A stretch of 64,000 nucleotides of DNA from Tachypleus tridentatus (taxonomy: Eukaryota; Arthropoda; Merostomata; Xiphosura; Limulidae). This document shows positions 20,953 to 32,654 of the stretch, in pieces (the first letter of the stretch is position 1; each line of letters opens with the position of its first letter). The stretch is from NCBI RefSeq assembly GCF_004210375.1, contig NC_134833.1, positions 147,800,127 to 147,864,126 on the forward strand, in the 5' to 3' direction. Made by a program: the position numbers and the translations under genes. The notes below the pieces were generated by a model. The model had not been told where the DNA came from and made no database searches. It saw only the letters and a list, made by a program, of their open reading frames with translations.

Positions 20953-23635
20953 CTTGTGTATATAAGAGACAGTTCGCAACTTCTCAGGATACATTACAAT
21001 ATATCTGCTGACAGTTCTCAAAGCTATATTTATAAATTACATTAACAAAGATATAATCAAACCTTCAGAATTAGCAGTCGTGAAAGTTGGGTGCTTCTTG
21101 CAAGGACAGAACTTAAAATTCTACTGTATGATAAACAAAGGTTTGTTGTATGCATTCCAGTTATTTTGATAATTGTCTGGATTTAGGATACCTAAGTGGG
21201 AATTTTTTATTGGTTTTTGTTTAAAATTAGAATAAATTGATGACAAAGACCATTATAATGTAATCTATATTGACTCTTTTAAAGTTAGAACAAATTGATG
21301 ACAAAGAGCGTTATAAATACCATCTTTATTGTCTCTGAAGTTAAAACAATTTGACGAGAGTTGAGGGTTGTAACATCTCCATTATCTCTGTAAATCTTAA
21401 TTGTAGTTAACGACACATCTTTTATCAGTAAACTTATGCTTCTAATCTTTACTTTGTTCCACAGATTTGTTTGATAATACTACTACCTTTACCCTTATTC
21501 TTCTGCGGTGATAAGCGAACGCAGACTAAGTAGAATCAGTTTGTGGTTTTTTGATCTACTGCACTACACGTGCACAAGGGTGTGTTATTTTAAGTAAATA
21601 TGGCACCTAACAGAACATTTAAGTGTTACTTAATGGTCATGTGGGCCATGTAAATTCAAATATTACAAAACGGCAATCATGGCCATAAACATACAAATAT
21701 TACGTAACGGTAATTCTGGTCATATAAGTTATGTACTGTATTTGAATTTTTTAGAACTGCACGTTCCTGGAGTTTAGGATTATATGAGGTTTTATTAATA
21801 TATTTTAAACGTGTAGTAAAAGTTTGGTGAAACGGAGAGCGCCTGGAGGCAACAGCTAGTACGTTTCGTGTTCAATAGATAACGTGTCCACTTTTGTTTC
21901 TGTACTGATAGTCTAGTTAATAATATTAGCTAATGTATCTAATTATATTGCTTTTAAAATACTTATTTATTAGTAAATTTTAGTTATAGATTTTGTTTCC
22001 CATTATCAATTTAATATAAGTATTTGGGACTAACCTAAATCTCCTAAGCTCGTCTAGCCTCGTGAGATGTTATTGGGATTAAGGCCGAAAATGATACTTT
22101 TTATAAAAAAGAACGTTAGACAAAGACATAAAATTGTCTATACTTATAAAAGGTTTATTTGTTTTTTAGATTCACTCTAAGTAAGTAGCTTGCTTTGATC
22201 TTAAGTTAATATTAATGTAATTTGTATATTGTATGTATCATTAATAACTGTTAGCTTCGGCTGTTATAATCGCAATAATTAATATTTTCACTTTTTGGGC
22301 GAAATTTTCTGAAAAGAAACATTTATCTAAGCCTTCAAAGTGTTATTTTAGAATACCTTAAGATACACAAAGAACAACACAGTTCTGAAGGATGCGTTTT
22401 CATTTCCATTGTCATACTAAAATATTTTCATCTTTATTGAAAGTATGTCTAATTCGTTAGCATTTTGAGTCTCGAGTTATTTTATTTACAGGACTGGTTA
22501 TGTAAAACTATATTATTCCTCAAAATGTACGAGTATAAATTGGATGTTCATAAAATGTCTCCAACTACATTCCAGGGTCACAGTCTCTGTTTTCAGTAAG
22601 GATGCCCTGTTCAAACGTTACTACTTGCCTGGTTGTGGTAAGTATTTGAGAATAATACGAATCTTATTTTATTTATTTGTTGTACCTTGCTATGATAGGT
22701 TTAGTTTTACGCCTTAGCTACTTGACATCTTTAATTAACTGGTACTATATTAACTACTTAATTTAACTCTTGTTACATGTAGCTTAAACATCATACAACT
22801 ATTGTTTAAGCAGTTTCAACATCATTATTATTACCGTTTTGTTTTCATTCATGTGTGTGTGTGTGTTTATCACCAATATTTGTCGAAAACAGTTGGGTAG
22901 ATTTGAACGAAAGTTAGTATACACTTGGACTATAACCCAACTTAGAAGTGATTAATATTTGGAGGGCCGATGTCAAAGGTTACAGCGAGTTCACGAAAAA
23001 AAATCATATTTGTTACCATGGAGACCGATTTTGCACACTATTTCTGTTTTATATCTTATACAAAAACGAACGGATTTGTTGAAACCTTGTAATCGTATGT
23101 GGAATGTTATTACCTATTGTCCGTTGATGTTCATAACGAAAAAACATTCAGACACGTTTTCATATGTTTTAAGGACCAAATATGGTCAACGATATTTAGG
23201 TACTTGTATTATTGTTTTAAAAAATCAATATTGTTTTATTATTGACTGAGTTAAAGGTATTGCGTTGAGCAGGTTACAAAATCGTAATTTAGAATGCATT
23301 TTATATACTGATAAATTTAACGCCATCCTTTTGTTTCGCGTTAAAACATCCTGTACTTATAAATCTGATTTAGAAACATTGTTGTAGAGTAGCACTTGGT
23401 TGAGTGAGGCCTGTTTCTTGGAAAAATAACGTTATTTAAACAAACCTGTTTCTTTTATAAACAATACAAAACATGGAAACGTACCAACTTGTCGGAATTA
23501 ATATAAAACAGTACACTGAATATTTGGTTTGCGAGTTATTTTTATTCTCTTGGTAAACATGATAATAAGAAGCCATGACTATACCATTTCTTTCCAACTT
23601 GAGAATAAAAGATTGTTTAGTCTCAGTTGTTAAGT
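20953..23635. other. AT-rich left spacer, unit 2
   Basis: It holds the phase-compatible exon-2 candidate (21015-21169, frame containing FLQGQNLKFYCMINKG then stop) and a second splice-like block at 22493-22637. The latter has acceptor ttattttatttacag and donor gtaagtattt, and one frame is open throughout (motifs VTVSVFSKDALF and PGC). The phases of these two blocks do not join cleanly, so no gene model is proposed. Confidence 0.4.
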
Positions 23636-25345
23636 TGGTTAAGAATAACGATATGGATGTTAGATAGATATAAAATAATGAAAAAATAGATATATGAAGT
23701 TCAGATTGCACGACGATGAATAATATAGATCTGGGTGAGATGTGGTCGGTTATACAATGACGAATAGGAATTTGGGTGTGAAATAGTTAGCAAAACGATT
23801 GAAAATAGAGATGTGGATGTCAAGCAGACGGTAAGATAATGCAAAATGGAGATGTGAGGGATAAGTAGTTAGAAAATAGGTGAAGAATAAATATTTGGAT
23901 GTCAAATAGTCAGCAAGACGATAAAGAATAGAGATGTGGATGTTAAACAGTTAGAAAGTAGGTGAAGAAAAATGATGTGGGAGCCAGATAGTTATAAAAA
24001 ATATGAATAATATATATATGAATTTCAAATAGTAACAAGATGATGAATGGAGATCCGATTGGAAAGTGGTGGGTAATAGAAGAAAGAATATAGATTTGGG
24101 AGTCTAATAGATAGAAGGACAAGAATAGAAATTTGAGTGTCAAATAGTTAGCAAGACGATGAAAAATGGAGACCTGGATGTCAAGCGGTCCGTAAGATAT
24201 TACTAAATGAAGGTGCGAGGATAAAAAATTTAGAAAAAAAGGTAAATAATGGAGAATCGGATGTCAAATAATTTGCAAGACGATAAACAAGAGAGATATG
24301 GGCGTCATACTGTTAAAAGGTATGTGAACAATAAAAATATGGAAGCGAGATAGTTATAAAAATATGAAGAGTCGATTGATGAATTTCAAGCAGCTAGACG
24401 AAGAAGAGAAGAGATCTGGGTGGGAAGTGGTGGATAATACAACTAACAGTAGAGTTTTGGGTGTTAATTTGATAGAAGGACAAGAGTGGATATTCGGATG
24501 TCATAATTAGCAAGGCAATGAAGAATAAAGATATGAATGTCAAAGAGTTAAAAAAGTAGATGAACAATAAAGACGTGGAAGCCAGATGATTATAAAAATA
24601 AGTGTATGAATTTTAAATAGCAAGATGAAGAAGAATAGAGATGTGGGTGGAGGTTGGGGGTACTACATTGAAGAATATAGATTTGGGTTATAGATATATA
24701 GAATGAGAAGAATAGAGATTTGAGTATCAAATAGTTAGGAAGAGGATGAAAAATAAAGACTTGAATGTCTAGTGGTGGAAACATAATGCAAAATGGAGAT
24801 CAGAGGAATAAATATTTAAACAAACGTAAGAATAGATATTTCTACATCCAATACTAAGGAAGACGATGAAGAATAGAGATATGGATGTGAAACAATTAAA
24901 AGTTATGTGAAAAATAAAGATCTGGATGCCAGATTTTTATAAAAATGTGAAGGAGAGGTCTTTGAATTTCAAATAGTAAAACGAAGAAGAATAGAAGTAT
25001 GGATGGGAAGTGGTGAATAATACAACGAAAAAGAGATTTGGGTGTTAGATATATAGAATGGCAAGAATATATATTTGAATGTTCAAGAATGAATAATTTG
25101 ATATCAACGTTCGGTTAGATAATGCGAAACGAAATGAGGAATAAATGCTCAGAAAAAAAAATGTAAGAACAGAGATTATGATATCAGATACATAGCAAGA
25201 CGAAGAAGAATAAAGACATGGGTGTCTAACAGTTAAAAAATATGATTTGGATGCGATGTTTTTGTGAAATTATGACATGTACAATTCAAAGAGCAAGACG
25301 AAGAAAAATAGACATTAGGTTGTGAATTAGATAACACAAAAATGG
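23636..25345. repeat. Purine-rich degenerate satellite, unit 2
   Basis: Same repeat as 2690-7130 but only 1.7 kb long. The stretch that carries the SINE in units 1 and 3 is absent. Minus-strand ORFs here are repeat translations. Confidence 0.85.
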
Positions 25346-25705
25346 ATATCTGAGGAATAAAATGCTTAGAAAAACGCTCTAATAATTGTATCAGAGTGTG
25401 TGCAGGAAAGTTTATAGGTTTTAAAGCGAAGTTTGTAATAGGTTTTTTTGAGAAGGAATAGAAATACAGACCGATACACAATTGGTTACGTATGTACATT
25501 TCGGGTATCAACACTGAATTACAGTAGCTGTAGATACAGCATTCCTTTATTACAATGAAGACTTTATGTGGTGCTATTGAATAAAGTTTCGTTAACCAAG
25601 GAAAACTTCCGAAACACCAGTTCTTAAACAACGATAAAGAATTGTACAATTTTAATTAATACACATGATACAAAAGTTACAAATGAGCGAATGACACCAC
25701 AATAT

Positions 25706-25711
25706 TTTATT
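25706..25711 (-). terminator. Polyadenylation signal AATAAA, unit 2
   Basis: AATAAA on the minus strand about 35 bp past the ancestral tcattaa stop of the repeat-protein gene. Just before it on the minus strand is a 13-base T run, longer here than in other units. The signal is also present in unit 4. Confidence 0.45.
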
Positions 25712-25748
25712 AAAAAAAAAAAAAAGAGTTCATAGTTCTAGTTAATGA

Positions 25749-26583
25749 CCTTCCGTTGGAGAGACCGTGGTAGCGCCTTCGTCAGCCTCTCGACGACGAC
25801 GTTCTACATCTTCCGTTGGAGAGACCGTGGTAGCGCCTTCGTCAGCCTCTCGACGACGACGTTCTACATCTTCCGTTGAGAGACCGTGGTAGCGCCTTCG
25901 TCAGCCTCTCGACGACGACGTTCTACATCTTCCGTTGAGAGACCGTGGTAGCGCCTTCGTCAGCCTCTCGACGACGACGTTCTACATCTTCCGTTGAGAG
26001 ACCGTGGTAGCGCCTTCGTCAGCCTCTCGACGACGACGTTCTACATCTTCCGTTGAGAGACCGTGGTAGCGCCTTCGTCAGCCTCTCGACGACGACGTTC
26101 TACATCTTCCGTTGGAGAGACCGTGGTAGCGCCTTCGTCAGCCTCTCGACGACGACGTTCTACATCTTCCGTTGGAGAGACCGTGGTAGCGCCTTCGCCA
26201 GCCTCTCGACGCCGACGTTCTACACCTTCCGTTGGAGAGACCGTGGTAGCGCCTTCGCCAGCATCACGACGCCGACGTTCTACACCTTCCGTTGGAGAGA
26301 CCGTGGTAGCGCCTTCGCCAGCATCACGACGCCGACGTTCTACACCTTCCGTTGGAGAGACCGTGGTAGCGCCTTCGCCAGCATCACGACGCCAACGTTC
26401 TACACATTCCGTTGCAGTGACCGTGGTAGCGCCTTCGCCAGCATCACGACGCCGACGTTCTACACCTTCCGTTGGAGAGACCGTGGTAGCGCCTTCGCCA
26501 GCATCACGACGTCGACGTTCTACACCTTCCGTTGGAGAGACCGTGGTAGCGCCATCGCCAGCATCACGACGTCGACGTTCTAA
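25749..26583 (-). repeat. 60-bp coding minisatellite, 14 repeats, unit 2
   Basis: Fourteen units. Four adjacent units (starting near 25869, 25928, 25987 and 26046) share the same one-base loss (gttgagag), and seven left-hand units share the gtcagcctctcgacgacgacg variant. Variants cluster in neighbouring repeats, as expected from local unit duplication. Confidence 0.95.
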
Positions 26584-26709
26584 ATCACCAGTCATTTGAT
26601 TATCGTCCGTAACGAATACCGTGGATGTATAGAAGTCTGTAGGATAAAAATGAAAGGATGTGAAGTTAAAATATAAAAATAAAATTACTAATACAATCTT
26701 ACACTCCAT
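26041..26709 (-). CDS. Secreted tandem-repeat protein with tetra-arginine sites, unit 2 copy
   Basis: 222 residues. The signal peptide begins MECK with a IVLVILFLYFNF core, and the spacer contains VFVTDDNQMTGD. About nine 20-residue repeats follow, in which DAGEGATTVSPTEGVE precedes RRRR. Asp and Thr replace the Glu and Ser common in unit 1; later repeats revert to EAGEGA or EADEGA. One repeat reads VTATECVERWRR, losing one polybasic site and gaining a Cys. The frame ends at a 59-bp unit (SQRKM, stop) although five more units follow. TATA box and start match units 1 and 3. Secretion and processing are inferred. Confidence 0.65.
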   Translation of the reverse strand: MECKIVLVILFLYFNFTSFHFYPTDFYTSTVFVTDDNQMTGDLERRRRDAGDGATTVSPTEGVERRRRDAGEGATTVSPTEGVERRRRDAGEGATTVTATECVERWRRDAGEGATTVSPTEGVERRRRDAGEGATTVSPTEGVERRRRDAGEGATTVSPTEGVERRRREAGEGATTVSPTEDVERRRREADEGATTVSPTEDVERRRREADEGATTVSQRKM

Positions 26710-26778
26710 CGTTTCAACACTCTAAAATACGTATAAAATAACTAAAACTATAAACATCTCTTTCTTCTCATTTGCTGG

Positions 26779-26786
26779 TATTTATA
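26779..26786 (-). promoter_or_regulatory. TATA box of the repeat-protein gene, unit 2
   Basis: TATAAATA on the minus strand, about 70 bp before the ATG at 26709, aligned with the boxes at 9352 and 46965. The LINE insertion begins 150 bp farther upstream, so the core promoter is intact but distal sequence is displaced. Confidence 0.65.
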
Positions 26787-26936
26787 CAACTCGTCTTTGA
26801 TGAATTCTGAGGTCTCTGAAATTGCGCATGCTCATAAATATGCCGTAGAGAGAACAGACCGTATGCATTGTGTGATAAAGGGAGGTAATGTTGATTGCTG
26901 GCCTCTTTCCCTATACATAGGTTCCTTACTATGTGC

Positions 26937-29207
26937 AAAAGCAAGAGAAAGCAAGAGAAAACAATTGGCAAAACTTTTGTGAAAACTTAGAAAAAACCAA
27001 GAAAATCCAAAAGAATTATGGAAAAATTCAAGAGTATTGCTTCAGACAAAAACACAAATCACATGCTAAAACTTATCACACACAACAATAAAATCGCAAG
27101 TACGGACGTAGAGAAAAGCTGACGTATAAGGTGACAACTACAAATCCTCATTTAGCGACCAAAACTCCGTAGATTTTGACACACAACACCAACACCATGT
27201 CAAGAACTTCATAAATACAAACCAAGCCTCATTCTCACAACGATTCCCTAGCGAGACACTAGAAGCATACTCAAGTTCAATCAATAGAAAAATAACCATA
27301 ACTGAACTAAAAATTAATATCAAAAACTTGAAGAACACTTCCCCCGGACATGACCAAATACCAAATATTATTCTGGAAAAAAGCTCCATTCTCCTGCTAT
27401 AACACCTCACAAATATCATGAACATTTCACTAGCGACCGGATACTACCCTGACAAGTGGAAAAAAGCCATCATAACAACGATCCCTAAGAAACAAACTAA
27501 TAGAACAAATCCAGACAATTTCCACCCCATCAGTCTGTTAAGCTGCCTTGGCAAACTGATGGAGAGAGTTATTCTAACCGTCTCCTCCATTTTTGCGAAT
27601 CGAATAACATCCTTCCAGAATCTCAAAATGCCTCCAGAAAAATAGGCAAACAACAGATCACGTCACACGACTCACCGAATCAATCTACAAAGCTTTCAAC
27701 AACAATCAAGTAACCATCGGGGTATTCCTAGATGTCAAAAAAGCATTCGACAGCGTATGGCACAATGCCATCAAATACAAACTAAATCACCTGCAAATAA
27801 ATCCCATGATAGTTAAATGGATTTCAAATTTCTTAACCAATAGAACAGCACAAGTAAAAGTCAATAAAACTATATCCAAATCATTTAATATAACTGCAGG
27901 AGTGCCTCAAGGATCAGTCCTCTCTCCACTTCTATACATAATTTTCTTCAGTGACATACCTTTTCCAAATCTAACATCCACACACAATTCACAATACGCA
28001 GACGACATCGCTATCTGGAGCACCTCCAGAATCCCAGTTATGGCCATGTCTCGCGTACAAGAATTACTAAATAACGTCTCAACATGGAGTAACAAGTGGA
28101 GAGTAGTTTTAAATCCAACGAAAACACAAGCAATCACCTTCTATAGGAAATTAAAGAAGCAAAGAAAAAAATCTAGAAAAATAAAACTATCACTCGGAAA
28201 CACAACCATTAACATGAGCAAAAACATCACATTCCTTGGCATCACTTTCGACACAAAACTAACATGGAAAAAACATATAAACAATATACACTCATCAATC
28301 AGAAAAAGGATTTGACATCTAAAGACTATAACCGGTAAACAATCGAAATGCTCACCAAACACCATTATACAAATATACAAGGCTTACATCCGTCCACTAA
28401 TAGAGTACGGATGTCAAGCAACATACAATATGTCAAACAACACACTCCCAAAAATCCAAGTTCAACAGAACAGAATATTAAAATCTGTATTCAGCCTACC
28501 ATCATTCACGCCAACAAATTATATACATCAAATTAGCAATTTACCAACAATAAGAGATAAAAACAGAAATATCACTTAAATATTATCTAAAAGCAGAAAA
28601 TAGAAACAAACTAACGCCATCACTACTCAAATTATCCAGTGCACCAACAAAATACATTTCACCTTACAACATATTTCAAGAATCACAAATTACTCAACAA
28701 AGAAATAAATAAACCCATGTCATTAACATGTATTCCTTTTTTTTCAGATACCGGGCACACGACAGGCAAAACTTTCGGCGCCTGTCCTGTGAAAGTGGGT
28801 TTCTCAGGGCACTCCTGTTTCCCCACAGCAAAAAAAACTTGGGCATTGGATTTATAGATCCCAGGCAACTTTATTGCCAGACCCTGAATCGCGCCGTTTG
28901 ATTTGATTTGAATTCTATTCATGTTCACATTTGCTTGACTTCTTCCTTTCGGGACAGGTCTCGGCCTTTCTTTCCGGTGCTGCCTTTGCCTCCACCCAAG
29001 ACAACATTTAGAGAGACATCCTCCACCCAAAGAGTCAAAAAATAATAATAATTAATTAAAAACAAAAAAACAACTTATTCCTAATAACAATTCACGAAAG
29101 GGGACGAAGAGGAACCACAACGTTCCTGAACACCCCAGTTGTAGAGAGAACTCTTCTGATTTCTATCTCTAAACTAAACCCCTGCTACGTTAGTTTGCGT
29201 TTGCGTT
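26937..29207 (+). mobile_element. 5'-truncated Jockey-like LINE with 41-bp target duplication
   Basis: A 2.27-kb insertion found only in unit 2. The flanking sequence tgctggcctctttccctata...actatgtgc (26896-26936) is repeated at 29208-29248 with two mismatches, so the target duplication is 41 bp. Unit 1 (near 9470-9510) and unit 3 show the unoccupied site. The right part (28740-29207) is a 3' UTR-like stretch without a long poly-A tail. Confidence 0.85.
27143..28560 (+). pseudogene. LINE reverse transcriptase relic
   Basis: The upstream part reads LKINIKNLKNTSPGHDQIPN. Then IPKKQTNRTNPDNFHPISLL and LGKLMERV mark RT block 1-2. Next are FLDVKKAFDSVWH (27727-27767, first catalytic Asp), AGVPQGSVLSPLL (27895-27936), QYADDIAIW (YADD at 27995-28006) and LGITFDTKLTWKKHI, all in the order of Jockey-clade reverse transcriptases. 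Frames break near 27410, 27650 and 28315. The catalytic residues are intact, so inactivation is recent compared with the hAT relics around it. No endonuclease domain remains. Confidence 0.85.
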
Positions 29208-29650
29208 TGCTGGCCTCTTTCCCTATACATTGGTTCCTTACTATGGGCATATTAGGAATATTCTCTAAACAGTATTATAATTATCGTTGATTCCGCTATG
29301 TACGGATGGCACGGACACTAGTTTTAAAGTAATACAAAACTCATCTAGATTTTCTGATCCACATGTCATGAAAAGATACACATAGTGTCTTACCTACAGT
29401 AATCGCTCTTTTATAAGAAAGATACACTTTCTCTTAACTTATAGAGCGAAATCGTATACATGAGCTTTGACTATTATGTTTATTATAATACTATGTTAAA
29501 GTCTGGAATCTATAAAATACATTTTACAACCAACTAACCCTCGTATATTATCTTACAAAAGTAGTAAACAAACATATACAAGGAAAACCAAATCATAGCT
29601 CAGTCGACAAATAGAGCTGGCTCCTGAACTTAAAAGGAAAAACAAAAAGG

Positions 29651-30289
29651 ATCGACGATCTACAACTCCACCTTTCGCCTTTACAAGTTGCTACGCTCAT
29701 CGCGCAAGCTAAGCCCGGCGCTTTTATCGACCTCTCTAAGACACGGTTCCTTCGCCGAAGAGGTATTCTCCTTCAACCGTCTACTCCTGCCGACCTTTCC
29801 TATTTCTGTCAACCGTGGAACACTGCGATTGACATAAGATATTCTCCAACAAAAAGCCCAACGAGCCTTTATACTGTCTTCCTGAGAGGTATTCACCCCT
29901 CGATACATCCATCTGAGATAAAAAATGCTATAGAAACCCAGACTAAGTCTGAAATATACGCCGTACACCGTATGTTTTCCAAATCTAACAGACAACCTAC
30001 TAGTTTTATGAAAATAGTTACCACCGTTAAGCATGTTGCTGATACAATCCTACATAATGGCTGTTATTACCATATTTTTCATTTTAGTGCCGAACGCCCC
30101 CGACGTCGCCCAAATAATCCGAGAGCACCCAAACCACCTCAACACGTGTCACAACCTATAACTTCATCATATACGCCTGCCGACCGACCTGAATTAAACC
30201 ATCTGGAACATCAGAAGTCTAGTAACAAATCGAGCCAGACCACACCTCTCGTTCCTGATTCCATAAATTCCTATCTGGTGCGGGGTTGA
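29651..30289 (+). CDS. Open, start-less LINE ORF1-like (RRM-like) protein fragment
   Basis: About 212 codons without a stop, ending with YLVRG and TGA. The first Met is only at 29972, so the 5' end is probably missing. The central part (TSLYTVFLRGIHPSIHPSEI, then YAVHRMFSKSNRQPTSFMKI and ADTIL) has the strand-helix pattern and wording I associate with RRM-like ORF1 or gag proteins of LINEs. The tail is Pro/Arg-rich (RPRRRPNNPRAPKPPQH) then Ser/Thr-rich. No zinc knuckle is seen. A processed copy of a host RNA-binding gene is an alternative. The open frame suggests a young insertion. Confidence 0.45.
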   Translation: MDDLQLHLSPLQVATLIAQAKPGAFIDLSKTRFLRRRGILLQPSTPADLSYFCQPWNTAIDIRYSPTKSPTSLYTVFLRGIHPSIHPSEIKNAIETQTKSEIYAVHRMFSKSNRQPTSFMKIVTTVKHVADTILHNGCYYHIFHFSAERPRRRPNNPRAPKPPQHVSQPITSSYTPADRPELNHLEHQKSSNKSSQTTPLVPDSINSYLVRG

Positions 30290-30384
30290 AGGAGGACTAG
30301 TTAGTCTTCGAGCACCCCAGGGATTAATGTTTCTTATGAAATATTAATTTTTAACCTAAACACCTACAGATATAGAGAGAGAGA
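29651..30384 (+). mobile_element. Orphan ORF1-like retroelement fragment
   Basis: A 0.73-kb insertion confined to unit 2, between aaaaaggat and tgaaactgac of the ancestral sequence. Units 1 and 3 join these directly (near 9925 and 47520). It ends in a short gatatagagagagagat tail. It is less AT-rich than its surroundings and unrelated in sequence to the 3' end of the LINE at 26937-29207. Confidence 0.65.
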
Positions 30385-30613
30385 TTGAAACTGACAAAAC
30401 ATAGCGACCCAGATTTTGTATTCATAAAATATTGTAAATTATTCATAAAAGAAATATTTTAAGGTTGCCTGATTAAAAACTATAACGATTCTAATGAAAT
30501 TCCGAGATAGCTATACACAAAGTAAGTGAGTTCCTAATATCAGTTATCCCTTCAATAATGTCTGATTTGAGATTCAGTAAAGGAGAAAGAATTTTAAACA
30601 CTTTTAATGTTAT

Positions 30614-31490
30614 TTAATTAATAATGTATGTTCCAGTATTATGAATTACTCCCTGCCAACGATTCACAAGCTTCTGAACGCAACTTCCATAAAATTGTTG
30701 GGTTTTGGAGGAAAAGAATGTGGAGAGGGTAGTTTTGAGATGTTCATGTGTTCCAAGCTCTTTTCCATCAAGATAATTCTGCAAACTTCAGAAGAGATGA
30801 TAATCAGATGAAGCAAATAAGGAGAATGATGGAAGATTTAACCAGTTTAGCTCTTCAATTTTTGCAGATGTAATCCTTGTTGTATGGGGCCGTGCATTAT
30901 CCTGGTGTAACACAACACCCTAACGATTGATCAAAGCAGGCTTCTTATCTTTCAGTGCAACATTCAAGCGCACTGACTGTTTTGACAATAGAAGTGTGAA
31001 GTAATCCTCACATTGAGTGGCACGAACTCAAAGTAGATCACACCACAGATAATGGACCAAACGCTTAACAAGACTTCCTGAAAGCACAGCCCAAAATGGA
31101 CTTAGACCTCAGATCCATTATCTTGTTAAGCGTTTGGTGGGATATCGTTTTTCATCTCCAGTCACTAACATGTCCAAAAACGGTGAGTTACGTTCACGAG
31201 AAAACAGATAAGTGCAAATGTCCACTCTTGTTCTAAGGTTGGCTTCTGTCAAATCATGGGGAACCTACGTTTCAAGAATTGACACCTTTCCAAGCTGTTG
31301 CAGATGACGATGAAATGTTGAATGGGTTGAATTAAGCTTCTGTGCTAGTTCTCCAACTGTAACAACACAATCTTCATCAAGGGCACCAGCAGAAAGTGAG
31401 GAAATAAACTCAACAGGACGACCTGAACGTGGCGCATCACTTAAGCTGTAGATACATCCATCTTCATAAGAGTTTATTTTATTAATGATC
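30614..31490 (-). pseudogene. Mariner-family transposase relic, unit 2
   Basis: Same relic as 10139-11055, with the QDNARPH block and the NRWQGVIN tail recognisable. The part around the first catalytic Asp is damaged: 31056-31138 contains a 17-bp perfect inverted repeat enclosing a segment that runs in the opposite direction compared with units 1 and 3. Confidence 0.8.
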
Positions 31491-31767
31491 TAAAACGTGG
31501 AGATGGCTTAGTTTCTTCCATTTGTCTGGACAGGTGTATACACGTCTTAGTATATATTGTAGTCATTACAACCTTCTAAAAAGATAGAAATGGTGATTCT
31601 CTTCTGTTTTAAATTTTGGGACATTACTAATGGGATAACCTAATATAAATGAATTATTTTCCTTCTGAAGTGTTCAGTATTCGGTGAAGTGGCATGTCCT
31701 TTTATATCTCTGTCTGGCTTGATTCAATTTTTTAAGTTTATTACTAGTTTTACCTAGTTATCCCTAA

Positions 31768-32654
31768 GTTCTCTTTCAGATGACACCATCAGCAGCAGAA
31801 TAGATGACATGAGCGATGACATCTTGGCTCAAGTGGTTGCAAATCTGATTTCAAGCCCAGCAAAATTGAGCCTTCAACTCGACCAGACCACTGACGTTTC
31901 CACTCTAAGCCAGCTCGTTGTATTCGTGCGCTATGTGAAGAACGACGTGATAAGATATTTTTTTATTTTGTAAGCCTCCTCTTACAACAACAACTAAGGC
32001 AGTCGACGTGAAGAAATTTGTGGATGACTTCTTCAGAGACAATGATCTTTCGTAGGATATGGTTTCTGCAGTTTGTTTGGACGAATGTCCAGTCATGCTG
32101 GAACGAAACTTTAGTTTTGTTGCACTGGTGAAAGCCGATGCACCACATATCGTTGTAATGCACTGTGATATGCACAGGCATGCGTTGGCAACAAATCCTT
32201 GCCTTCAAAACTGTCAGAAGTATTAAAAATTGTTGTGGAATGTGTGAACTTTGTGCAAAATAGTGCCCTGAAGCACCGCATCTTCAAAGTGCCATGTAAT
32301 GAAATGGGCTCTGAAGTCAAGGTACTTCTGTACCATTCTATCGATCGTTGGTTATCCCGGGGAAAGGTGCTGAATCGTGATTTTGCCATGCGTGTGAAAT
32401 TAGCCCTGTTTTTGCAAGAGCACCAACATTGTCATGTAGATTGCTTCGAAAAATCTCATTTTGGCGTACATGGACGATATCTTCAATGCTTTCAGTCATT
32501 TGAATCAACAGATGCAAGTCGGTGGAGTCAACATATTCGAAGCGGAAGAACACTTAAAGGCTTTTCAAAAAAGCTACCGTTATGGAAACGACGAACAGAT
32601 AATGATAACTTTGCAAACTTTCCCCTGCTGGACGACTGTGTGGGTAAGATCGAA
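31768..32654 (+). pseudogene. ZBED-type hAT relic, internal fragment, unit 2
   Basis: Only the middle of the transposase is left, from DDTISSRIDDMSDDILAQVV to FPLLDDCVGKI. Both termini of the element, the BED finger and the C-terminal motif are deleted. It uniquely keeps the YMDDIFNAFSHLNQQMQVGG and VNIFEAEEHLKAF block that was overwritten in unit 1 and deleted in unit 3. The right breakpoint joins straight to sequence equivalent to 14396 of unit 1. Confidence 0.8.

Noticed and set aside
22959..23249. 96-residue plus-strand ORF in unit 2 (LLPWRPILHTISVLYLIQ)
   Set aside because: Not open in units 1, 3 or 4 and no recognisable motif.
29681..30034. 117-residue minus-strand ORF opposite the ORF1-like fragment
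   Set aside because: Shadow of the longer plus-strand frame, with no family resemblance.
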